Source: Streptomyces sp. ISL-10
GTDB lineage: Bacteria; Actinomycetota; Actinomycetes; Streptomycetales; Streptomycetaceae
DNA length: 64,000 nt
Direction of reading: 5' to 3'
NCBI RefSeq assembly: GCF_018614575.1
Contig: NZ_JAGGOJ010000027.1
Location: 1-64,000 of the forward strand
Below, in pieces: positions 1 to 8,431 of this stretch. Every line of letters begins with the position of its first letter. Positions within the stretch are counted from its first letter, which is position 1. Made by a program: the position numbers and the translations under genes. The notes beneath the pieces are model-generated. The model did no database searches. It was not told the origin of the DNA and saw nothing but the letters and a program-made list of their open reading frames with translations.

Positions 1-217
1 GATCATTGAGATTCTCCTGAAACGCCGGTCATGCGTGGGATCGGCTTCCAGACAACGCGATGCGGCCTTGACGCGTCATCACACGTCACGGGGGAAATAC
101 CTCATCCGCAACCGGCGGGGGACGGGTGACGACGCCTTCGGGGGAGGGTGACGACAGCAGCCGAGTGACACGCGAGGGCTGCATGTGGTTGGGACATGAG
201 ACCGGAAGAGCAAGGGG

Positions 218-1738
218 TCAGATCAGGCCCTGCCACCGAGCCGCCTCCACTGCCGCTCGGCGCCTACTGACGTTCAACTTCCGGTAGATGCCCTTGACTT
301 GGGTCTTGACCGTGTTGAGGGTGACGTGGCGTCGGGTGGCGATCTCTCCGAGGGTGAGGCCGTCAGGCAGCAGACGCAGTACCGCCAGCTCCGTGGGCGT
401 CAACTGGTGGTCGTATCCACCTGGCCGCGGCATCACGGCCTCGGTGGGCCGCAGCCCCGGGCTGCCGCCCTCCTCGTCACCCGATTCTCTCGCCTGACCC
501 GTGCTGTCCTGCCCTGCGGTGCCGTCCTTGGAGGACGGACTCACGACCCTCCGGAGTGGGACGGGCCGAGCTGTCAGCGAGAACGGATCCGGCATTCCTG
601 CGGACGCGGCATGCCGTCCGGCCTGCTTGGCCATCCCCTGCCGCGTGTACCACTCACACGCCGCCCTATGGATGGACACGACCTCTTCGGCGCCAAAACG
701 TTCCGTCAGTTCACGGGTGAGCACTTGCCGGAACAGCGGGTTCAGCCGGTAGGTCCACTCGCCCTCCCGGGTCAGCAGATCGTGCTCGTCGGACAGGTGG
801 CGCAGGATCCGGTTGGCGTCGGCGCGGCCCGTGATCGAGCGGACCACCGAGGCGTTGAGGCGGCTCAACACGCTGACCCGCAAAAGCAGTTCCTGGTCCG
901 GGGCCGGCATGGTCTCGAGGAGTTCACGCAGAAGGAAATCGGAGCAGAGCCGGATCACCTTCGACCACCCCTCGAGACAGGTGCGGCAGTCCTCGTCCTC
1001 GGAACGGGTGATGGCGGCCAGCTGCAGGCCCATCGCCCAACCGCCCGAGCAGTGCAGCACCTTGGCCACCTGGTCCGGAGTGAGAGCCACGCCGGCCTTA
1101 CTGAACAGGTCGCCGGTCTCCCTCGCGGTGAACTCCAGTTCCGGACCGCGCACTTCGGCGAGATCCCTCACGGCTCGCAGCTTGTGCAGCGGCAGGTCGG
1201 GTTCGCGGCGGGAGGCCAGCACGACGCGCAGCCCCGCGGGCGCATGACGGGCCAATTGGAGTACGGCAGTGCGCGCCGGTCCGGGTCGCAGCTCATGGAA
1301 GTCGTCCAGCACCAACACGATCGGGGTGCGCAGTGCGTCAAGGGCGTTGACCACAGCGGGCAAGGAGTCGGCCTGCCCGGCGTTCGCAGGCAACTCCACA
1401 GGCTCCCCACTCCCGTCCAGGCCGCCGGCCTGCCGAAGCGCCGCCACGAGGTGGGTGCACAGCCGGGACTGTTCGTTGTCGTCCTCGTCCAGGGTCAGCC
1501 AGGCCAGCGGCCCGTCCAGCCGCGCCCATGAGCGGGCCCATGACGTCAGGAGGGCGCTCTTGCCGCTCCCCGGCGGGCCGATCACGATCGTGAGCCTCCC
1601 GCGCACCCCTTCGTCCAGCAGCCGAAAGAGCCTGGGACGCGCGAGTAAAAGGCCTGGAGGCGGCGGCATGAGCTTGGTGTACAACACCTGATCCGCAGCT
1701 CCGCGGCCTCTGCCCCGCTCGCAGTGACGCCCGGCCAT
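218..1738 (-). CDS. Compact LuxR-family regulator with AAA/STAND ATPase domain
   Basis: Probable transcriptional regulator of the MalT/LAL type, 506 aa. A Walker A loop (GPPGSGKSALL) lies near residues 54-63, a Walker B-like stretch (IVLVLDDFHEL) follows, and the last 60 residues form a LuxR helix-turn-helix (LTPTELAVLRLL ... TVKTQVKGIYRKL). I chose the ATG at 1738 because a purine-rich GGGGGATTGGAAG sits just upstream; the reading frame stays open further upstream but that part looks non-coding. Family members are usually near 900 aa with a long TPR region between ATPase and HTH. Here about 90 low-complexity residues replace it, so the protein is either a natural short form or a deletion product. 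It is the only clear gene before the ABC remnant at 2.2 kb. The target genes are unknown. Confidence 0.85.
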   Translation of the reverse strand: MAGRHCERGRGRGAADQVLYTKLMPPPPGLLLARPRLFRLLDEGVRGRLTIVIGPPGSGKSALLTSWARSWARLDGPLAWLTLDEDDNEQSRLCTHLVAALRQAGGLDGSGEPVELPANAGQADSLPAVVNALDALRTPIVLVLDDFHELRPGPARTAVLQLARHAPAGLRVVLASRREPDLPLHKLRAVRDLAEVRGPELEFTARETGDLFSKAGVALTPDQVAKVLHCSGGWAMGLQLAAITRSEDEDCRTCLEGWSKVIRLCSDFLLRELLETMPAPDQELLLRVSVLSRLNASVVRSITGRADANRILRHLSDEHDLLTREGEWTYRLNPLFRQVLTRELTERFGAEEVVSIHRAACEWYTRQGMAKQAGRHAASAGMPDPFSLTARPVPLRRVVSPSSKDGTAGQDSTGQARESGDEEGGSPGLRPTEAVMPRPGGYDHQLTPTELAVLRLLPDGLTLGEIATRRHVTLNTVKTQVKGIYRKLNVSRRRAAVEAARWQGLI

Positions 1739-2189
1739 TACTTCCAATCCCCCTTCATGATCCCGGTGAAAGGGATGAACGTGCGGGACCAGCGGTTCAT
1801 CCGGAACCGGAACCGCACACTTTTCGCGATCCGCCGCATGGGGCGGTGCGCTTCGGCCGCGTGCTCCTCGTCTCGGTCTTCCACCCCGGAACGACGCGGG
1901 ACGCCGCGCACGCGGCGGCACGTTCGGCGTTCCGATCGCATGGTGCCGGAGCCGCGCCGCTGGACAGACCGCTGCCCCTTCGGCATAGGGCCGCAACCCG
2001 GCTGCGTCCCCAGAACGTACGGCATCGCGGTGTCACGGTTGTCCGGCCACAGCCAGGCGGCGTGCGCCGTGAAGGTGGATCACTGGTGCCAAGAGGCACC
2101 GCTCGGGCAACCCCCGACTTCCCGAGCGCATGCGCCTGGCCGGCGCGACCGGCGAGGCAGGACCACGGCCCCGCTGGGAATCGCGAGGC

Positions 2190-2500
2190 TCAGTGCGCCT
2201 GGATCGACCGCAGCATGTTCGGGCGGGCGGCCTTCCCGGCCGGCCGGATGGCCGCCAGGACGCCGATCAGCAGATGGTGTCGAGCCCGGCCATGCAGTGC
2301 GTCAGGGTCGACTTGCCGGAGCCGGACGGCCCCATGATCGCGGTGAACCGGCCGCGCCCGAACTCCACGGAGACCGAGTCGAGGGCCACGACGCGGGTCT
2401 CGCCCGCACCGTAGACCTTGCTCAACCCGGTGGCGCGCGCGGCCGCCACGGCGGGGGCAGGGGCCTGAGGGGTTGCGGGGGTGGTGACTGCCTGCGGCAT
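2190..2500 (-). pseudogene. Collapsed ABC transporter locus: ATPase N-terminus joined to FtsX-type permease C-terminus
   Basis: An ATG at 2500 with AGGAG upstream begins a MacB/LolD-type ATPase: ATGLSKVYGAGETRVVALD, then Walker A (GPSGSGKSTLTHCMAGLDT). The frame hits a stop at 2267, directly after the place where the Q-loop part should begin. Overlapping this point in another frame are about 26 codons ending at 2190 that read VLAAIRPAGKAARPNML and IQAH-stop, which is the usual C-terminus of FtsX-like ABC permeases. The simplest reading is one deletion that removed about two thirds of the ATPase and nearly all of the permease. The remnant cannot form a transporter. The ATPase stub is clear; the permease tail is recognised from a short motif. 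Confidence 0.75.
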
Positions 2501-2786
2501 GGGGACTCCTGGAAGGGGTGCTCGACTCGCTTCCATCGTGGTCGCGGGCCGGCAGCGATCCTTCGCTCTCAAGGCGTGGATCAGCGGCCTGCCGAAGGGC
2601 AGAGCCGCCGGGCGTCCCTACGTCTTACGGAACACCGCGCCTCTGCCCAAAGGAAGACCCCGCCATCCGAGCGCTCGCCTGGGGAGCTCGGACCGCGGGG
2701 CGCTGCGAGAGCAGATCGCCGCCGGCGTCACACTCTCCCCGGGCTCCGCCCCCACCGGATCGCCCGGGAAACGCCGCGGACCCGCC

Positions 2787-2895
2787 TCAGCCGATCAGTC
2801 CCGCCTGGTTCGCGAGCAGCGCCGCCTGTACCCGGCTGCCCGACCCGGTCTTCTCCAGGATCGACCCAACGTCGCCTTGAGGCCGAACATCCTGC
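2787..2895 (-). pseudogene. C-terminal stub of a LuxR-type response regulator
   Basis: The minus strand reads VGSILEKTGSGSRVQAALL then ANQAGLIG and a stop at 2787. This matches the recognition helix and tail of NarL-type regulators (usual form: TVKxHVxxILxKxGxxxRxQAAL). The frame breaks just upstream, and an IS5-type end begins about 15 bp further on at 2910. The regulator was probably cut by the IS and then eroded. It lies upstream of the ABC stub on the same strand, so regulator and ABC genes may once have formed one cluster. The flanking 2501-2786 stretch shows no gene. Confidence 0.5.
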
Positions 2896-2909
2896 CGCCG
2901 ATGCCGCTA

Positions 2910-3030
2910 GGGCGCGTATCGAGTCGTGATCACCGGGTGGTCCTGGTGAGGTCTTTGATCCAGATCATCGTGGCGTGCAGGTGGAGACTGGCGAGGTAGC
3001 TGTCGGGAGTCTTGTTCGTATCGGGTGTCT
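2910..3030 (-). mobile_element. IS5-type element remnant (one end only)
   Basis: About 120 bp nearly identical to the left end of the element at 7501-8181. It begins with the terminal repeat GGGCGCGTATCGAGTCGTGA and encodes the transposase tail TPDSYLASLHLHATMIWIKD followed by LTRTTR-stop on the minus strand. The match fades after about 3030. The base context CTAG directly precedes the repeat, and the right end of the 7501-8181 copy is also followed by TAG, consistent with a CTAG target of some IS5-family elements. The other end of this copy is missing. From here to 3158 I see nothing else. Confidence 0.8.
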
Positions 3031-3158
3031 CACCGTCCCAGTTCCGGCCTCCTGGGTACGTCACGCTCTGGGGCGGGTGCGGCACGTGGAGCCGACGTGA
3101 GCCGACCGGTGCACTGATGTCCGGGCGGGGACTCATGGGACATGGCCCGGCACCCGGC

Positions 3159-3821
3159 TCAGGTTCCGGGGAGGATACGGCGCGTTTCGTAGGCCCACAT
3201 CGCGATCTCGACCCGGTTGCGGGCGCCGAGTTTGGCCATCAGGCTGGCCAGATGCGTCTTCACCGTGCTGAGGCTGATGTGCAGTGCATCGGCGATCTCG
3301 GTGTTGGTCAGCCCGCGAGCGACGGCGAGGAGCACCTGCTCCTCGCGGGCGGTGACGGGTGAGACCGGCTGGGCCACGGGCCGGCCGGCTGGCAGGTCCG
3401 CGAATGCCTGGAGCAGACGGACGGTGACGCTGGGCGCGATGAGCGCCTCACCGCCGGACGCCGACCGTACGGCCTGGGCCAGAAGGTCTGGTCCCGTGTC
3501 CTTGAGGAGGAATCCGCGGGCGCCGGCACGCAGCGCGCCGTAGACGTACTCGTCGAGGTCGAACGTGGTGATGACGACCACGGCCAGCGGGTCGGCGACG
3601 CCCGGGCCGGCGACCAGCCGGGTGGCCCCGAGCCCGTCGAGTACGGGCATGCGGATGTCGAACAGGCAGACGTCGGGGCGTAGTTCGCGGGCCAGACGTA
3701 CCGCTTCCCGCCCGTCGGCGGCCTCGCCGACCACCTCGATGCCGGGCTGGGCGTTCAGCATGATCCGCAACCCGGTGCGGATGATCGTCTGGTCGTCAGC
3801 GACGAGGACGCGAATGGACAC
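3159..3821 (-). CDS. NarL/LuxR-type response regulator
   Basis: Response regulator of a two-component system, about 220 aa. The receiver domain has the acidic pair DD at residues 9-10, the phospho-acceptor Asp near 55 (FDIRMP), Thr in VVITTFD and Lys in LLKDTG. The C-terminal LuxR HTH reads VTAREEQVLLAVARGLTNTE and then STVKTHLASLMAKLGARNR. I prefer the GTG at 3821 (VSIRVLVADD) because GAGGAG precedes it; an upstream ATG at 3860 would add residues inside the kinase gene. It overlaps the end of the kinase gene by 26 bp, so the pair is co-translated. It is divergent from the MMPL gene at 5144, a likely target. Confidence 0.9.
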   Translation of the reverse strand: MSIRVLVADDQTIIRTGLRIMLNAQPGIEVVGEAADGREAVRLARELRPDVCLFDIRMPVLDGLGATRLVAGPGVADPLAVVVITTFDLDEYVYGALRAGARGFLLKDTGPDLLAQAVRSASGGEALIAPSVTVRLLQAFADLPAGRPVAQPVSPVTAREEQVLLAVARGLTNTEIADALHISLSTVKTHLASLMAKLGARNRVEIAMWAYETRRILPGT

Positions 3822-4968
3822 CGCTCTCGCTCCTCGCTCTCGGCAGTTCGGCTTCGACATGCCAGCCCCGGTCGGTACCCGGGCCGGCTCGTAGTGTGCC
3901 GCCGAGCAGGGTCGCGCGCTCGCGCAGTCCGGTAAGTCCGTATCCGTCGCGACCCCGGCCGGTGCGCCGGCCGTTGTCGCGCACGCTCACCCGTACCGTG
4001 TGCCGTTCCGCGGCGACCCGGACGACGAGCTCGGTCGCGTCGACCGCATGGCGCAGCGCGTTGGTCACCGACTCCTGCACGATCCGGTAGACGGCCGCGT
4101 CCACAGCCGGGGGCAGCGCGTCCAGTTCGCCGTCGAGCCCCAGGTCGACCCTGAGGCGACCACCCGGGGTGCGCACCAGGCGCTCCAGATCCGCGACACC
4201 GGCAGGCGGCGCCAGCTCGGCGCCGACCCCGCGGTCGCGCAGCGCGGCGACCATGGCGCGCATTTCCTCCAGCGTGCGCGCCCCTTCCTCCTCGACCCCC
4301 TCCAGCGCCTCGACGGCGGCGGACGGGTCGGTGCCCGCGAGAACCCGGCCCGCCTGGGCGATGATCACCATGGCCGACACGTGGTGGGCCACCGTGTCGT
4401 GCAGTTCCCGGGCGAGCTGCTCGCGCTCGCGGGAGCGCACCTGCTCCAACTGCCGCTCGCGAGCGGTCACCCGGAACCGCACGGCAGCCCCGACCACGCC
4501 GGGCAGCAGCAGGAAGACGAAGCCCACGACCTTTTCGACGACCGGGGTCTCGTCCATGACGACACACAGCGCGCCGGCCGCGAGGATCACCGCGCCGCCC
4601 AGCACGATCTCGCGTCCCGATCCCCACCGGGGCAGCGCGTACACCAGCACGAGCACGACCGCGCCGGTGTACAGGCCGACGGGCTCGCGCGGTGCGGCGA
4701 CGAGCGAGGCCAGCGGAAGCAGGATCACCGAGCCGAACGCCAGCGTAACCATCGCCAGCGGGCGGGTCCGGCGCCACAGGGGCAGCAGGCACAGCCATAC
4801 GGCGAACACCACCGCCACCGGCCGCCACACGACGTTCTCGCGCAGGGTGGCCTCCAGCGCCACACCGGCAAGGCCCGCGGCGAGCAGCGCCCAGTCCCGC
4901 CGCACCCGGGCGGGCGCGTCGGGCGGCCGGGGTTCGGTCCACAGGGTTCGCAGGTCGTCTCGGAGCAC
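3796..4968 (-). CDS. Sensor histidine kinase, DesK/NarX type (HisKA_3)
   Basis: Membrane sensor kinase of 390 aa. The first 165 residues hold four to five hydrophobic segments with short loops and no large extracytoplasmic domain, so it probably senses a membrane or intramembrane signal. The dimerisation and phosphorylation helix EREQLARELHDTVAHHVSAM places the phospho-His at residue 190. The HATPase domain has an N-box (VQESVTNALRHA) and a glycine box (GYGLTGLRERATLLGG). It partners the regulator at 3159-3821. The gene starts 175 bp from the divergent MMPL gene, so a shared control region lies at 4969-5143. The stimulus is unknown. Confidence 0.9.
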   Translation of the reverse strand: MLRDDLRTLWTEPRPPDAPARVRRDWALLAAGLAGVALEATLRENVVWRPVAVVFAVWLCLLPLWRRTRPLAMVTLAFGSVILLPLASLVAAPREPVGLYTGAVVLVLVYALPRWGSGREIVLGGAVILAAGALCVVMDETPVVEKVVGFVFLLLPGVVGAAVRFRVTARERQLEQVRSREREQLARELHDTVAHHVSAMVIIAQAGRVLAGTDPSAAVEALEGVEEEGARTLEEMRAMVAALRDRGVGAELAPPAGVADLERLVRTPGGRLRVDLGLDGELDALPPAVDAAVYRIVQESVTNALRHAVDATELVVRVAAERHTVRVSVRDNGRRTGRGRDGYGLTGLRERATLLGGTLRAGPGTDRGWHVEAELPRARSESGVHSRPRR

Positions 4969-5143
4969 GGTTCTCAGCCTAGGGACCGCGGCGTGCCGCG
5001 CATCGGCCGAAAGGACGGGTCGTCACTCCGCCCCGGGGCCGACGGATCCGCGGCCCGCGGGCCGATGCCGCGGAGCGCCGTGGCGACGAGCCTTGGCATC
5101 GGCGGCCGTACAAGGACGGCCGACGAGGTGGTTGGAGGACCCG

Positions 5144-7453
5144 ATGCTCTCGAAAGCCCTGTTGCGCCTGGGCGCAAGCGCCGCCCGCCATCCCTGGCGG
5201 GTGATCGCGGCATGGCTGAGCGCCGCCATGCTTGCCGTCCTCGCCGCCGTCGCCTTCGGCGGGCGGACCGCGGACTCGATGACCGCTCCGGGCCTGGACT
5301 CCCAACGGGCCGCGGAACTGATCGAGCGGGCTGGCACGGGTCAGGAGGGGATGACCGCCCAGGTCGTCGTCACGCCCCTCGACGGCGGTGCGACCTTCTT
5401 CGACAGCGACAGCGACAGCGGCAGCGACAGCGGCAGCGGCAGCGCGCGCACCGCTCTCACGCGGCTGCAGACCGAGGTGAAGCGGCTGCCGCACGTGCTC
5501 GGCACGAGCGATCCGGCGCGGGCACTCGACACAGGCCGGGACACCGCCGTGCGCGGCGGACTTGTCTCGGCCGACGGACGGATCGCGGTCGTCCGGGTGC
5601 AGTACCCCGACCAGAGCCGACTGTCGGCCGAGGACCTCGACGCCCTCGTCGATCTCGGCGACCGGCTGCGCGCCGAGCTGCCCCTTCGGATCGAGATGGG
5701 CGGGAGTCTCTTCTACGCCTTCTCCGACCCCGACGGCGGCGCAAGCGAGTTGATCGGGATCCTTGCCGCCGCCGCGATCCTGTTCCTGGCGTTCGGTTCG
5801 CTCGTCGCCGCCGCGCTGCCGATCGGCATGGCGGTCTTCGGGCTGACCGTGGGCGTTGCCACGATGACGGTACTGGCGGGGGTGACGGACGTCCCCACCT
5901 TCGCACCGGTCCTGGGCAGCATGGTCGGGCTCGGAGTGGGCATCGACTACGCGCTGTTCGTGCTCGCCAGGCACCGGGAGTACCTCGCGCGCGGGCTCGA
6001 TCCCCACGAGGCAGCCGGACGAGCGGTGGCAACGGCGGGGCGGCCCGTGGTCTTCGCCGGCGGCACCGTCGTCGTATCGATCCTCGGCATGGCGGTCGCG
6101 AACGTGCCGTTCATGACGGTGGGCGGCCTGGCAGTCTCGATCGTCGTCCTGACCATGGTGCTCGCGTCAGTGACGCTACTGCCGGCCTTCCTCGGCGCGG
6201 CCGGCCCGCGGCTGGGCCAGGCCGGCCGGATCGTCCGGGCTCTTCGGGCCGGGCGGTCGGGCCGAATCGACCGACGGCGGGACACGGCGGCGGGCGCCGC
6301 CTCCGCCGTCGGGTGGCGGCGCTGGCTCGGGCACGTCGGCAGGCACCCGGTGCCGTACGCGGTCGGCGCGGCGGGGCTGCTGCTGACGGCGACGCTGCCC
6401 GTGCTCGGCCTGCGCGTCGGCCTGCCCGACGACGGCTCACTGCCGCAGAGCCGTACCGAGCGCCGGGCCTACGAACTCGTCGCCGAGGGATTCGGCCCGG
6501 GCACCAACGGGCCCCTCGTCATCGCCGCGGACCCCGCCGGTGATCCGGGAGTGGTGGACCGTCTCGTCGCGGGGGTCGCGGCGGATCCGGGGATCGCGTC
6601 CGTCGCGCCGGCGCGCATCGATCGGGCCACCGGCGTCGCGACCCTCGTGGTGTTCCCGACCACCAGCCCTCAGGACGAGGCCACGGCCGACACCATCGCC
6701 CGGCTGCGCGCCGAGGTGCTGCCCGCGGCGATCGGGCACGGCCCGGCCAGGGCGCACGTCGGCGGGGCCGCCGCGAGCCTGTCCGATGTGGGCCGACGCA
6801 CCAGCGAACGTCTGCCGGTGTTCGTCGCCGCCGTGCTGGCGATGTCGTTCCTGCTGCTGATGCTGGTCTTCCGCTCGGTCGTCGTACCGCTCAAGGCGGT
6901 ACTGCTGAATCTGCTGAGCATCGGCGCGGCCTACGGCATCATGGTCGCGGTCTTCCAGTGGGGCTGGGGAGGCGCACTCATCGGGCTGGAGGCGACGGTT
7001 CCGATCGTGTCGTTCATCCCGATGTTCCTCTTCGCCATCCTGTTCGGCCTGTCGATGGACTACGAGGTGTTCCTCCTCTCCCGCGTACGCGAGGAGTACC
7101 TGCGCACCGGCGACAACGGCACGGCGATCGTTGAGGGCGTCTCGCGCACCGCCCGGATCATCACCTCGGCCGCCCTCATCATGGTGGCGGTCTTCCTGTC
7201 CTTCGCCGTCGCCGAGGACCCCTCCACCAAGATGTTCGGGCTCGGCCTGGCCACCGCGATCTTCATCGACGCCACGGTCGTACGCATGGTGCTGGTACCG
7301 GCGACCATGACACTCCTCGGCCGGACCAACTGGTGGCTGCCGAAGTGGCTAGACCGGACGCTTCCCCGCGGCCCGGTCGGCACCGACGACACCGACGACA
7401 CCGACACGGAATCCACGGGTGAGGCCCCGCGTCCACGGCTGGTTGACCGTTGA
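5144..7453 (+). CDS. MMPL/RND-family membrane transporter
   Basis: Integral membrane exporter of 769 aa, related to actinobacterial MMPL lipid or drug transporters. It has two homologous halves, each with one N-terminal helix, an extracytoplasmic loop and a bundle of helices; the GVGIDYALFVLARHREYLARG and GLSMDYEVFLLSRVREEYLR signatures (the Asp-Tyr proton relay region) mark helix 4 of each half. The ATG at 5144 follows a GGAGG. Residues about 87-103 are a Ser/Asp/Gly run (FFDSDSDSGSDSGSGSART) encoded by near-perfect GACAGC repeats inside the first loop. The divergent two-component system probably controls it. Substrate unknown. Confidence 0.9.
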   Translation: MLSKALLRLGASAARHPWRVIAAWLSAAMLAVLAAVAFGGRTADSMTAPGLDSQRAAELIERAGTGQEGMTAQVVVTPLDGGATFFDSDSDSGSDSGSGSARTALTRLQTEVKRLPHVLGTSDPARALDTGRDTAVRGGLVSADGRIAVVRVQYPDQSRLSAEDLDALVDLGDRLRAELPLRIEMGGSLFYAFSDPDGGASELIGILAAAAILFLAFGSLVAAALPIGMAVFGLTVGVATMTVLAGVTDVPTFAPVLGSMVGLGVGIDYALFVLARHREYLARGLDPHEAAGRAVATAGRPVVFAGGTVVVSILGMAVANVPFMTVGGLAVSIVVLTMVLASVTLLPAFLGAAGPRLGQAGRIVRALRAGRSGRIDRRRDTAAGAASAVGWRRWLGHVGRHPVPYAVGAAGLLLTATLPVLGLRVGLPDDGSLPQSRTERRAYELVAEGFGPGTNGPLVIAADPAGDPGVVDRLVAGVAADPGIASVAPARIDRATGVATLVVFPTTSPQDEATADTIARLRAEVLPAAIGHGPARAHVGGAAASLSDVGRRTSERLPVFVAAVLAMSFLLLMLVFRSVVVPLKAVLLNLLSIGAAYGIMVAVFQWGWGGALIGLEATVPIVSFIPMFLFAILFGLSMDYEVFLLSRVREEYLRTGDNGTAIVEGVSRTARIITSAALIMVAVFLSFAVAEDPSTKMFGLGLATAIFIDATVVRMVLVPATMTLLGRTNWWLPKWLDRTLPRGPVGTDDTDDTDTESTGEAPRPRLVDR

Positions 7454-7500
7454 CTCAACTCCTGCCCGCCCTTGGCGTCCGGCACCTCAGCGCGTCACCC

Positions 7501-8181
7501 AGGGGCATATCGAGTCGTGATCATCGGGTGGTCCTGGTGAGGTTCTTGATCCAGATCATCGAGGCGCGCAGGTGGAGACCGGCGAGGTAGCTGTCGGGAG
7601 TCTTGGCGTATCGGGTGGCGATGCCTCGCCATGCTTTGAGCTTGTTGATCAGGCGTTCGACGGTGTTCCGCTCCTCTTGCCCGTTTTGCTCTTCGAGGCC
7701 GCCCCCTTTGACCTGGCCTTCTCCTCCTCGGCCGCGGCTTTCTCCAGGGCGGTGACGACGTCCTCGTCGAGGTACATCTCGGCCGCGTCGTGGTGGGCTC
7801 GGGCGGTGGTGGAGCCGATGCTGACCAGGGACAGGTCCACCTCACCCCGCTTCGCGGCTTCCGTGATCAGGCCCTCCAGCAGAGCCGCGAAGACGCCGGC
7901 GTCACGCCACTGCCGGAAGCGGTTGTGGACGGTCGACCAGGCGCCGAACTCCGTCGGCATCTCCCGCCACTGCCCGCCCGTCTTGAACCGCCAGATCACG
8001 CCCTCGAACTGCTGCCGCAGTCGCTCGGGGTACGGGCCGTACTCGCCGATCGGCAGGTACGACTCAATGAACTCCCAATCCGGATCGGTCAGTTGCACTC
8101 GCGTCACGTAAGACCGTCTATCGGACCGGACCCTGCCACGAAGGCACACCCCGCAAATTGATCACGACTCGATACGCGCCC
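7501..8181 (-). mobile_element. IS5-family insertion sequence, internally deleted
   Basis: Terminal inverted repeats of about 23 bp bound the element: left AGGGGCATATCGAGTCGTGA (7501 on) and right, read inward, GGGCGCGTATCGAGTCGTGA (ending at 8181); 16 inner positions are identical. The element is only 681 bp because the centre of its transposase is missing. TAG follows the right repeat and CCAG precedes the left one, which may be a decayed CTAG duplication. A remnant of a second copy lies at 2910-3030 in the same orientation, so the two flank the two-component/MMPL block. Confidence 0.8.
7521..8107 (-). pseudogene. IS5-family transposase with catalytic core deleted
   Basis: The N-terminal part starts at GTG 8107 (VTRVQLTDPDWEFIESYLPI) and contains the DUF4096-like DNA-binding region (GVIWRFKTGGQWREMPTEFG, WSTVHNRFRQWRDAGVF). 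It runs out of frame at 7649. The C-terminal part continues in another frame: ERNTVERLINKLKAWRGIAT, then TPDSYLAGLHLRASMIWIK and a stop at 7521. The roughly 100 residues between, which carry the first DDE residues in intact relatives, are absent. The protein cannot be active; the element could move only if an intact copy elsewhere supplied transposase. Confidence 0.85.
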
Positions 8182-8298
8182 TAGGAGGCCACGCATGGGC
8201 GGCGGGCTCTCGGGATCGGCAGGCGGCGCGGCTGATGCGGGATGATCCGGCTGGGCACGCTCAGTGGTTCGGCGGGGCGGCGCCGCATTCCACGCCCC

Positions 8299-8367
8299 TC
8301 ACTCCTGCGACATGCAGTCCGCACACCCCTGCGACATACATCCGCACACCCCTGCGACATACAGGCG
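8299..8367. repeat. Three tandem 23-bp repeats
   Basis: Three head-to-tail copies of a 23-bp unit, best seen as CACACCCCTGCGACATACA plus TCCG; the first copy (8299-8321) differs at a few positions, the second (8322-8344) and third (8345-8367) are nearly identical. They lie in the 250-bp space between the IS end and the 3' end of glpK, where no gene is visible. They could be binding-site iterons or replication slippage. Confidence 0.8.
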
Positions 8368-8431
8368 TGACGGGACCACTCAGGTTGATCTCATCGGACG
8401 GCGGGCCGGCCGAACGCCGACCGGAAGAATG

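Noticed and set aside
299..1531. Long open frame antisense to the LuxR regulator
   Set aside because: Its codon positions mirror the GC bias of the real gene; no known domain, no ribosome site.
8299..8367. 23-bp repeats as a CRISPR array
   Set aside because: The units are directly adjacent with no variable spacers and no cas genes are present.
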